Positions 7,818 to 15,428 of a DNA stretch of 59,336 bases are shown piece by piece; the stretch's first letter is position 1, and each line of letters begins with the position of its first letter. The notes below the pieces were generated by a model that saw nothing but the letters and a program-made list of their open reading frames with translations, was not told the origin of the DNA and made no database searches. Made by a program: the position numbers and the translations under genes. Source of the DNA: CAYNLG01 sp964397995 (GTDB lineage: Bacteria > Planctomycetota > Phycisphaerae > FEN-1346); contig CAYNLG010000014.1 in NCBI GenBank assembly GCA_964397995.1, forward strand, positions 1-59,336, read 5' to 3'.

Positions 7818-9812
7818 TCAGGTTTCGCGCCCGGCGAACCCGAGCTGCTCGTCCAGCCAGTCGTCGGTCCGAAGGACGCCCTGCCGCTGGCGCAGGGCCG
7901 ACCGCTGGGCCCGGCGCTGGGCCAGGTCGAACAACCCGCGGGCCAGAGGCGAGCGGATCTCGCGGTCGCCCGGGTGGCGCGCGGCCAGCGCACGGGCGAG
8001 CCGCGGCGCGTGCCGCACCGCCAACTCGTCCTCCAGGCTGACGAACGCGCGGGCGGAGCCGGGGTCGCCCTGGCGTGCGGCGCGACCGAAGAGCTGGCGG
8101 TCGATGCGTCGGGCCTCGTGGCGCTCGGTGGCGAGGACAGCCAGGCCCCCCGCCTCGGCCACGCCCGGCCCGAGCTTGATGTCGGTGCCGCGCCCGGCCA
8201 TGTTCGTCGCGACGGTCACGCGGCCGGCCTGGCCGGCGCCGGCGACGACCTGGGCCTCCTCGCGATGGCGGACGGCGTTCAGGACCTGGTGGTCGAGGCC
8301 GGCCTCGGCCAGGAGGCGGCTGAGGTGCTCGCTCGCCTGGACGCTCCGCGTGCCGACGAGCACGGGCCGCCCGGCTTCGTGGAGGCGGCGGACCTCGGCG
8401 GCGACGGTGGCCCACTTGGCGGCCTGGGTCGTGAAGACCCAGTCCCGCCGCGCCTCGCGGATGCACGGCTTGTGCGTCGGAATGACCACCGTCGGCAGGT
8501 GGTAGATGGTCCAGAACTCGAGCCAGGCCTCGGCGGCGGTGCCGGTCATACCCGCAAGGCGGCGGTATTGGCGGAAGAACCGCTGGAAGCTGACGCGGGC
8601 GTATGTGTCCTTCGGCGGGTTGACGGTCACGTCTTCCTTGGCCTCGATGGCCTGGTGGAGGCCGTCGCGCCAGGTCCGGTCGGGCATGAGGCGCCCGGTG
8701 AACTCGTCGACGATGACGACGCCGTCCTCCTGGAGGACGTACTGTTTGTCGCGGAGGAAGTAGGCCCGGGCCGTCAGGGCCTGGACGACCAGTTCCTCGC
8801 GCCGCCGCGCCCCCGCCCAGAGGCCCCCGAGGGGCGCCGCCAGCGCTGCCAGGCGCCGCCGCCCGGCCGGGGTCAGGTCGACCTCCTTGTACCGGTCGGT
8901 CAGGCGGTAGTCGCGGCCGGGCTCCAGGTCGGCGGCAAGGCGGGCGGCCTCCTTGAAGGCCTCGACCTGTTCGGGGTTCGGGGCGTCGCCGGAAATGATC
9001 AGGGGCGTGACGGCCTCGTCGATGAGGATCGAGTCGCACTCGTCGACGATGGCCGTCTCCAGGCCGCGCTGCACCAGCCGGTCGATGCCCTGGTCTCGGC
9101 CACTGACGATCGTTCGCACGAGGGCCGAGGGGAGGCTCTGGATGCGGCCGAGGGCAAGGCGGTCGCGCAGCAAGTCGGCGGCCACCTCCTTGTTCGTCAC
9201 GTAGGTGACGTCGGCCAAATAGGCGTCGCGGCGGTCCGGGGCCGTCATCTCCTGGTCGATGTGGGCCGCCCGCACACCGCAGAAGGCGTAGACGGTCCGC
9301 ATCCAGGCGGCGTCGCGCTCCGCCAGGTAATCGTTGAACGTGACGACGTGGCACCCCCGGCCGCGCCAGCCCGCGAGCGTCGCCGGGAGCGTGGCCGCCA
9401 GGGTCTTGCCCTCGCCGGTGGCGAGTTCGGCCACGCACCCGCCCTCCAGGGCGAGGCCGGCGGCCACCTGTTCCGGATAGGGGCGCTCGCCGAGTTGGCG
9501 CGCGGCCACCTCGCGGACGAGGGCGAAACCTCGGTCGACGTGGGCGGCGGATTCGCGTCCGCGGCGGAAGACGGCCCGGAGGTCCTCGGCGGCCTCGCGG
9601 AGGCGGGCGTCGGTCAAGTCGCGGAACTCCATTTCCAGGGCGACGATGCGGGCGGCGCGGCGCAGAATGCGACCGCGACGGGGCACGGCCTTGCCGAGGA
9701 CGCCGACGGCCCGGTCCCAGGCGGCATCGAGGCCCTTCGGCAGGTCCTTGCGGCCGGCTCCGCGCGCGAGCACGCGCCACATCGTGCTCGGGATGTCCTC
9801 GGCACTACCCAC
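7818..9812 (-). CDS. Short SecA-like preprotein translocase ATPase
   Basis: SecA-type motor ATPase, 664 residues against about 900 in E. coli SecA. Hallmarks in order: Walker A ATGEGKT (Lys near 136), TFNDYLAERD, Walker B DECDSILIDEA, the PPXD segment ending VVIVDEFTGRLMPDRTW, then MTGTA, ATNMAGRGTDI and ERHEARRIDRQLFGRAARQG. The frame stops about 80 residues later. The helical wing domain, much of the scaffold and the zinc-binding C-tail of housekeeping SecA are therefore missing. The GTG at 9812 overlaps the upstream stop by 8 bp and follows GGAGG, suggesting translational coupling; ATG 9782 is the alternative (654 aa). It is embedded in an operon with M50-HlyD, adaptor and TolC genes, so a dedicated role in export by that system is inferred. 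Confidence 0.88.
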   Translation of the reverse strand: MGSAEDIPSTMWRVLARGAGRKDLPKGLDAAWDRAVGVLGKAVPRRGRILRRAARIVALEMEFRDLTDARLREAAEDLRAVFRRGRESAAHVDRGFALVREVAARQLGERPYPEQVAAGLALEGGCVAELATGEGKTLAATLPATLAGWRGRGCHVVTFNDYLAERDAAWMRTVYAFCGVRAAHIDQEMTAPDRRDAYLADVTYVTNKEVAADLLRDRLALGRIQSLPSALVRTIVSGRDQGIDRLVQRGLETAIVDECDSILIDEAVTPLIISGDAPNPEQVEAFKEAARLAADLEPGRDYRLTDRYKEVDLTPAGRRRLAALAAPLGGLWAGARRREELVVQALTARAYFLRDKQYVLQEDGVVIVDEFTGRLMPDRTWRDGLHQAIEAKEDVTVNPPKDTYARVSFQRFFRQYRRLAGMTGTAAEAWLEFWTIYHLPTVVIPTHKPCIREARRDWVFTTQAAKWATVAAEVRRLHEAGRPVLVGTRSVQASEHLSRLLAEAGLDHQVLNAVRHREEAQVVAGAGQAGRVTVATNMAGRGTDIKLGPGVAEAGGLAVLATERHEARRIDRQLFGRAARQGDPGSARAFVSLEDELAVRHAPRLARALAARHPGDREIRSPLARGLFDLAQRRAQRSALRQRQGVLRTDDWLDEQLGFAGRET

Positions 9813-11982
9813 GGAGCCTCCGCATGACGAGCTGCAGGAGCTGCCGCTTCCACCGCCGGTACAGCGGCTTGGTCTCGAGGTCGACGCGGACAACGACCAC
9901 CTGGCCCGGGCGGAGGCGTTCAATGGCCTCGGCCTCCGGCCGGAGCAGCACGTCGAAGAACGGCTCGGCCGCCCGCATACCTTCGGGGTCGTCCGGCCGG
10001 ACGGGCATGCGGCCGCCGGCGGCGTACCCGAGGGCCGCCGAGGGGAGCATCTCGCTGCCCGCGGGAAAGATCTCTTCGATCTCGGCCCGGTACGCCAGGT
10101 CCGGGCGTCCCTTGACGCGGACCTCGACGGCGGCGCGGCCCTCGTTGATGATGAGGGCGGCAATGTCCTGGCCGGCGGTGGCGTGGATGCGCAGCCGCTC
10201 CAGCGGCACCACGAGGCCCACGTGCTGCCCGCGCTCCAGGAACGTCCCGCGGCGGCGCTCCGCCTCGGGCGCCACCCATGTGCCGGCGACGGGCGCCCGG
10301 ACCTCCAGGGCCGCCAGCCGCTCGCGGACCTCGGCAATCTGATCGTCGAGGGCGGCGATCTGCTCGTCGACGATCTGGACGGAGGCGGGGTGCTCGGTCA
10401 TCGCCTGGCGGCGGCGGGCAAGGTGCCGCGCGCGATCGGCCTCCAGGGCCTGGAGGCGGTAGCCGAGCTCCGGGTTCGCCAGCACGATCAGCGGCTCGCC
10501 CTCGGGCGTGACCTCGCGGCCCGACGGCAGGGCCGCCCGCAGAAACCCCGGCGCGCCGGTGAAGACGACGGCCGGCTCGTCCGGCTCGACCACGCCGTCG
10601 AGGCGGCACCGGTCCGGCGCGGGGATCAGGCCGACGGCAACGACCAGCGCGGCCGCAAAGGCGACGGTCGTGGCGACCGCCCTGGCCCGGACGCGGGCGA
10701 GTTCGTTCGAGGTGGCCAGGTAGCGGACGAACTTGCCGAGCGGGACGACCAGCCACGCGACGACCGCCCCGACGGCCAGCACGACGCCCAGGGTGAAGAA
10801 CTTGTTCGCCACGAAGAAGAAGATGCCCACGCAGACGAGGACGCGGTAGGCGGTCGAGGCGACGACGTAGAAGAGCATCCATGCCCGTTCGCCGCGCGTG
10901 TGGGCGGGGCTGCGGGCGCGGCGGACGCCCCAGGCGTAGCGCTTGACGAGGTAGTAGAGGTACTGGCGGCTGCGCGGGGCGAGGTTCGCGATCTCGGTCA
11001 GGTCCGAGAGGATGTAGTAGCCGTCGTAGCGCAGGAGCGGGTTGCCGTTGAAGAGCAGCGACGAGACGCTCGCGATGAACATCATGTTGTAGGCGATGGC
11101 GTGGACGGGGTGGCCCTGGCCCGTGTTCGCGTACACCAGGGCCGCCAAGGCCGCCACGCCCAGTTCCACGTACATGCCGGAGGCGTTGACGATGACCCGC
11201 TGCCACTTGTTGCGGAAGGCGTAGGCGCTGGAGGCGTCGACGTAGGGCAGCGGCGTGAAGACGAGGAACATGACGCCCATCGTGTGGACCTCGCCGCCCG
11301 TGCCGGTGGTGCGGCCGAACTTCTTGCAGGCAAAGGCGTGGCCGAACTCGTGGCAGACCTTCACCAGGACGAGGGCGACATAGAGGAGCGGCAGGTTCTC
11401 GGCGTCGAGGATGCCCGAGCCCCGGTCCGCCAGGGCGCCGAACCGCCCCGCCAGCGCGTAGAACGCGGCCGCCATCAGCGCGAGCCACACCGCCAGGCCG
11501 TACCAGGTGAACATGCGCCCGAAGAGCCAGACCCAGCGGTCGAGGATGCGGTCCGGGTCGAAGAGCGGGATGCGGATGAACAGGAAGTTCATCGCGTAGC
11601 TCTGGACCTCGCGGCGGACGCGTTTGCGGTACCGCTGGAAGAGGCCCTCGGCGTCGGGCGGCAGGTCTCCCTTGAGCAGGTTCATCGTGTAGAGCTGGCC
11701 GAGCAGCTGGATGGCCTCGCCCTGAGTGGGGGCGTCGTCTCCGAGCGTCTCGTTGCACGCCTGCCAGACCTCGGCCACCGTCCGCCGCCCGTCCAGCATG
11801 CCCACGAAATGGTAGGCGGCCACGTTAAGGCGCGAGAACTCGTTCGTGGCCGGGTCCTGGACGACGTACCACGTCTGGCCGCGGAAGTGCTGGCGGTGAA
11901 TCTGGACCGCGGGCCGGAGGCGCGGCTTCAGGGCCGCCACCCGGTACCAGGATTCGCTGAACGTCGGACGGTCGACGGGCAT
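9805..11982 (-). CDS. PqqD-like / M50 metalloprotease-like / HlyD hybrid membrane protein
   Basis: Multi-domain inner-membrane protein of 725 residues. Residues about 15-105 resemble the PqqD/RRE winged helix, a peptide-recognition fold. Residues about 145-480 form a polytopic site-2-protease-like core with HEFGH (211-215) as the metal site and LLRYDGYY (about 316-323) in the position of the second motif. The final ~230 residues are a HlyD-type periplasmic adaptor with a lipoyl/barrel region and a short coiled coil. The family is often annotated as peptide zinc metalloprotease or HlyD adaptor. It overlaps the SecA-like gene by 8 bp and follows the GAF-HlyD gene by 52 bp. Whether it cleaves cargo or serves as a non-proteolytic channel or adaptor is unknown; the HExxH residues are intact. 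Confidence 0.85.
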   Translation of the reverse strand: MPVDRPTFSESWYRVAALKPRLRPAVQIHRQHFRGQTWYVVQDPATNEFSRLNVAAYHFVGMLDGRRTVAEVWQACNETLGDDAPTQGEAIQLLGQLYTMNLLKGDLPPDAEGLFQRYRKRVRREVQSYAMNFLFIRIPLFDPDRILDRWVWLFGRMFTWYGLAVWLALMAAAFYALAGRFGALADRGSGILDAENLPLLYVALVLVKVCHEFGHAFACKKFGRTTGTGGEVHTMGVMFLVFTPLPYVDASSAYAFRNKWQRVIVNASGMYVELGVAALAALVYANTGQGHPVHAIAYNMMFIASVSSLLFNGNPLLRYDGYYILSDLTEIANLAPRSRQYLYYLVKRYAWGVRRARSPAHTRGERAWMLFYVVASTAYRVLVCVGIFFFVANKFFTLGVVLAVGAVVAWLVVPLGKFVRYLATSNELARVRARAVATTVAFAAALVVAVGLIPAPDRCRLDGVVEPDEPAVVFTGAPGFLRAALPSGREVTPEGEPLIVLANPELGYRLQALEADRARHLARRRQAMTEHPASVQIVDEQIAALDDQIAEVRERLAALEVRAPVAGTWVAPEAERRRGTFLERGQHVGLVVPLERLRIHATAGQDIAALIINEGRAAVEVRVKGRPDLAYRAEIEEIFPAGSEMLPSAALGYAAGGRMPVRPDDPEGMRAAEPFFDVLLRPEAEAIERLRPGQVVVVRVDLETKPLYRRWKRQLLQLVMRRLRG

Positions 11983-12034
11983 GGTCTCACCGCGGCCGCG
12001 CGCGGGCGGCCGGTCTCCGGAGGCGCGACAGGCG

Positions 12035-13921
12035 TCAGACCCAGAGCTTCATGCGGACCCAGTTCACGAGCCGGCGCGTCCAGATCCAGACGTACGGGCG
12101 GCGGCCGACCTCGATCTTGGCGATGCCCTCCATCCCCGGGCGCATGCCGGGGCGGACCTCGCCGAGGCGGGCCTCGGCCTCGAAAACGTTCTCGCCGTCG
12201 ACCACCTCGGCCACTGGCGTGATCCGCTCGATGGTGAACGGGACGCGGTCGGCCGGGCCGGCGACGGTCGCGAGCTCGCCTTCCTGGAGCGCCTCGACAT
12301 CGGCGATCGCCTCCTCCGGAATCTTGAGCCGCGCCCGCAGCGCCTCGACCGGGGCAACCTCGAAGAGCACGTCCTCGCGCGTGACGGGGCCGCCGACGCG
12401 GCTGCGGATGTCGCCGCTGACGACGCGGCCGGCGAGCGGCGAGGTCAGCACGGCCTGGTCCAGCCGGTGCTCCAGGATGCGGCTCTCGGCGTCGAGCTTC
12501 GCCATCTGCGCCTCGGCCATCTGGGCCTCGACGGTCTTGCCTTGGTCGAGGGCGGCGGCGGCCTGTTTCTCGTAGCCGACGCGCTCGGCCTTGAGGGAGG
12601 CGAGCTCCAGGCGGAGCTCCGCCGTCCGGAGCGTGCCGAGAACGGTGGTCCCCGCCTCGACCACGTCGCCGGGCTGGACCTCGACGGTCTTCAGGAAGCC
12701 TTCGAAGGGCGCCGGGATGACCTGCTGCTCGACGGCCTCCAGGACGAACGGGGCCTCGACGCGGTAGGTGCCCTTAGCGAAGACGAGGAAGCACGCGGCC
12801 GCCAGCACCGCGATGGCGCCGAGCTTCAGCCACGCGTGCTCCGGGCCGAGGATGGACCCCGCGCCCTTCGCGACGCCCGAGGCCGCGCGGGCGCCGACCC
12901 ACCGGTCGGCCTCGTGGCGCTCCGCGAGGCGCGCGGCGCACAGGTCGCACGCGAGGCGGAGCGTCTCGACCTCGTTGGCCTCGAAGAACGCCTCGGCCGG
13001 CCGCTCGACCGTCACCACCGCCACCGTCTCCCCGGCGTGCCGCACCGGCAGGCTGACGACCGTCATCGGGCCATGGCGCCGGGCGAGCTCGGCGGCGGCG
13101 CGGCTGACACAGGTGGCACCGCGCGGCGCGGGCTGGAGGACCTCGACGTCCTGGTCGAGGCACTCTTCCATGGCCGCCTCCAGGGCCTGGACGTGGGCCA
13201 TCTTGCGGCTGAACTTCTCGGTGTGGCTGAGGGCCTCCAGGCGGACGTAGCGGCCCCGGAGGAAGCCGAGGGCGGCCTGGTCGGCACCCCAGCGGGCGGC
13301 CACCTCGTTGACGAAGGCCATGGCGGTCCCCTTGAACCGCGGAGCCTCGTTCACCGCCGCCAGCGTCTCCACCGCCGCCTGCAGCCGCGCCAGGTCCGCC
13401 TGACGCCGCGCCAGCGTCAGCCGCACCTCGTACGTCGCGAGCAGGCTGCGCGTGTGCTCCAGCCGGTCGCGCGCCGCCTCCAGGGCCGCGCCGGCGGCAT
13501 CGACGACGAAGGCGGTTGCGCCGCGCACGCCCGCGCCGCTCTTGAGCGGCACTGCCACCACGTGCTGCCGCGCGGGCTGGCCGTACAGGTCCCCCGGCTG
13601 GTGCAGCGAACGCGTGACGGCCGCGCCGCCGGCGATGGCGGCCTTGGCGGCCTCGAGGGCCTCGGCCAGCCACGGGGGCGCGCCGCCGTCGGCCTCCGGC
13701 GCGGGATGGATGGTCAGAACCTCGATCCGGCCCTCCGCGCCGACGCGAAAGACCGCGCCCGCCTCGGCGGGGGCGAGGGCGCACTGCGTGGCCAGCAGCT
13801 CGCGCAGAAAGACCTCGGGCGGGCCCTCGAACCGGGCCAGGCGGTCCATCAGGTCGGCCGCCGACGCCCCCGCCGCCGGGGCGGCCAGGGGCTCGCGGAC
13901 GTCGCTGGGCTCGGGCGCCAT
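12035..13921 (-). CDS. GAF-domain HlyD-type membrane fusion protein
   Basis: 628-residue protein with an unusual plan. The N-terminal half is cytoplasmic and contains GAF-like regions (about residues 30-160 and 190-345). A single transmembrane helix follows near 362-380. The C-terminal half is a HlyD/RND-type periplasmic adaptor with lipoyl-like halves (around VIPAPFEGFLKTVEVQPGD and LTSPLAGRVVSGDI), a helical hairpin and a beta-barrel. The GAF part suggests that a ligand or redox signal in the cytoplasm tunes the export complex; that is inference. It lies 25 bp downstream of the DUF3467 gene and 52 bp upstream of the M50-HlyD hybrid. It ends in WVRMKLWV with no further domain. Confidence 0.82.
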   Translation of the reverse strand: MAPEPSDVREPLAAPAAGASAADLMDRLARFEGPPEVFLRELLATQCALAPAEAGAVFRVGAEGRIEVLTIHPAPEADGGAPPWLAEALEAAKAAIAGGAAVTRSLHQPGDLYGQPARQHVVAVPLKSGAGVRGATAFVVDAAGAALEAARDRLEHTRSLLATYEVRLTLARRQADLARLQAAVETLAAVNEAPRFKGTAMAFVNEVAARWGADQAALGFLRGRYVRLEALSHTEKFSRKMAHVQALEAAMEECLDQDVEVLQPAPRGATCVSRAAAELARRHGPMTVVSLPVRHAGETVAVVTVERPAEAFFEANEVETLRLACDLCAARLAERHEADRWVGARAASGVAKGAGSILGPEHAWLKLGAIAVLAAACFLVFAKGTYRVEAPFVLEAVEQQVIPAPFEGFLKTVEVQPGDVVEAGTTVLGTLRTAELRLELASLKAERVGYEKQAAAALDQGKTVEAQMAEAQMAKLDAESRILEHRLDQAVLTSPLAGRVVSGDIRSRVGGPVTREDVLFEVAPVEALRARLKIPEEAIADVEALQEGELATVAGPADRVPFTIERITPVAEVVDGENVFEAEARLGEVRPGMRPGMEGIAKIEVGRRPYVWIWTRRLVNWVRMKLWV

Positions 13922-13946
13922 GGGGCGGTCCTGCCGGGGCGGCGGG

Positions 13947-14321
13947 TCAGGCCCCGCCGTCGGTCCGGCGCTTGGCCACGTCCAGTTCCAACTCGCCGAA
14001 GGCCTGCTCGTGGCGGCGGATGAGCTGGCCCAGGGTCAGGGCCAGCCGCTTGGCCGTGTAGTAGTTCAGGATCACGCGCTCGCCGATCCGGAACGTGATC
14101 GACGGCTGGTTGGCCTGCTGGCCGCCCGGCGTCACCACGTTCAGGCCGAAGTCGAGGATCACCTCCTCGGCGGTGGCGTTGGTGCGGAACGCGTTGGCGT
14201 AGCAGGTGGCCATGTCGCGCTCGTCGATCTGGATGCGGACCTGGCGCTGGCCCGTCTGCTGGCGGGCCTGTTCCTCGACCGGCTCGGGGACGTCGTTCGG
14301 CGTGGGGGCATCGTCTGCCAT
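13947..14321 (-). CDS. DUF3467-family small protein
   Basis: 124-residue soluble protein matching the DUF3467 pattern: a YANAFRTNATAEEVILDFG-like core, a segment ending in RVILNYYTAKRLALTL, and a charged C-terminal helix. No signal peptide. DUF3467 proteins have no established function. The gene is second in the adaptor/SecA-like/TolC operon, 51 bp after the first adaptor gene and 25 bp before the GAF-HlyD gene, so a regulatory or cargo-handling role for that system is possible. Start ATG 14321 is preceded by GAAAGGAAG. Confidence 0.8.
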   Translation of the reverse strand: MADDAPTPNDVPEPVEEQARQQTGQRQVRIQIDERDMATCYANAFRTNATAEEVILDFGLNVVTPGGQQANQPSITFRIGERVILNYYTAKRLALTLGQLIRRHEQAFGELELDVAKRRTDGGA

Positions 14322-14372
14322 GGGCTTCCTTTCGTTAGGACGAAGCGTCCGAAGCGGGCCGCGGCCCGCGGT

Positions 14373-15203
14373 TCAGGGCGATGCGTCGGGCACCGACACG
14401 CGGACCGTCTCGCCCGCCGGGCGGGCCGCCGGGTTCGGCACCTCCACGCGGACCGTCAACGTGTCGCTGGCGGCATCGGCGACCGCCGAGACCCGCGTCA
14501 CGGTGCCTTCGGCCGTGGTTGTGCCGCGCGACTCCGGCTCCTGGAACGTCACGCGGACGGTGTCGCCGGCCTTCAGGCGCGTGGCCACGGCCAGCGGCAC
14601 GGGCGCCTCGATCCACAGCGGGTCGATCCGGACCACCCGCAGCACGGGCTTCATGGGCTCGGCCGTCTCGCCGGCCTCGATGGAGACCTGCTCAACGCGG
14701 CCCGCGGCGGGACTCACGAGGCGCATGCGGTCAACGACGGCCTTCAGTTCCTCGTACCGGCGTTTCTCCTGCTCGTGCTCGAAGCGGGTGACGGCCAGGG
14801 TCATCTCGCCGATCTCGACATCCAGGCGGGCGTGCTCGACGTCCCAGAGCGGGGCCGCGCCCTGCTCGTGGGCCCACTGGATGCGTTTCAGGTCGGCCCG
14901 TTTCTGCTTCAGCTGCGCCTCGGCCGCCAAGACCCGCGTGTCGTCCTCGGCCGCGGCCCTGGCCTGGGCGAGCTGGAGCCGCTCGGCCTCGTCGTCGAGG
15001 CGCGCGAGGAGCCGGCCCGGCTCGACGCGGTCGTCCTCCTTGACCAAAACCTCGGCCACGCGCCCGCCGCGCGTGAACCCCAGGGCCAAGTCCGCGCTCG
15101 GGCGGGTGATGGCCTGGACGTCGCGTGCGGCCGCGGGGCCGGCCGCCAGGGCCAGCACCCCGGCCGCCAAGGCGACCGCCTGAAGGGCTCGTCCTGCACC
15201 CAC
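14373..15203 (-). CDS. Periplasmic adaptor (HlyD/RND membrane-fusion protein)
   Basis: 276-residue exported adaptor of the HlyD/AcrA superfamily. The signal peptide covers roughly residues 1-24 (hydrophobic run ending in AAARDVQ). A lipoyl-like half (GGRVAEVLVKEDDRVEPGRL) is followed by an alpha hairpin rich in Ala/Gln/Glu (about 75-140), the second half (SPAAGRVEQVSIEAGE) and a beta-barrel region. The start is GTG at 15203: AAAGGAG lies 5 nt upstream, whereas no ATG fits the signal peptide. It is the first gene of the six-gene minus-strand operon, with a promoter at 15240-15268. It presumably bridges the inner-membrane parts and the TolC-like channel. Confidence 0.82.
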   Translation of the reverse strand: MGAGRALQAVALAAGVLALAAGPAAARDVQAITRPSADLALGFTRGGRVAEVLVKEDDRVEPGRLLARLDDEAERLQLAQARAAAEDDTRVLAAEAQLKQKRADLKRIQWAHEQGAAPLWDVEHARLDVEIGEMTLAVTRFEHEQEKRRYEELKAVVDRMRLVSPAAGRVEQVSIEAGETAEPMKPVLRVVRIDPLWIEAPVPLAVATRLKAGDTVRVTFQEPESRGTTTAEGTVTRVSAVADAASDTLTVRVEVPNPAARPAGETVRVSVPDASP

Positions 15204-15239
15204 GTCGGCTCCTTTGGTCCTGTCCGCACGGTCCGAGGA

Positions 15240-15268
15240 ATGATGCACACAAATCCGGTCGCGTGCAA
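15240..15268 (-). promoter_or_regulatory. Putative promoter TTGCAC-17-CATCAT for the export operon
   Basis: Read on minus: TTGCAC (15268-15263), 17 nt, CATCAT (15245-15240). Transcription would begin near 15233, about 30 nt before the GTG at 15203. It is divergent from the promoter of the CHAD gene. Confidence 0.45.
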
Positions 15269-15363
15269 CCCTCTTGCCAACCCTATCGGCCAATCGGGGC
15301 CTCGGCGCTTGGCATTCACCAAAGCCGGCCGCGACACGGGGAGCCGCGATATGCCTCGGACAT

Positions 15364-15392
15364 TTGCACGGCGGCGCACCGGGTGCTAACAT
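15364..15392 (+). promoter_or_regulatory. Putative promoter TTGCAC-17-TAACAT for the CHAD/ROK genes
   Basis: TTGCAC at 15364-15369, 17-nt spacer, TAACAT at 15387-15392, with an extended TGC just before the -10. It predicts a leader of about 30 nt before the GTG at 15429. Confidence 0.5.
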
Positions 15393-15428
15393 GAACTGGC
15401 GCACGTCTCGCGTCCCGGAGGGTGTCGG

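Noticed and set aside
9813..10337. Upstream extension of the SecA-like frame
   Set aside because: It overlaps the M50-HlyD gene in another frame and is Ser/Arg rich, without SecA similarity.
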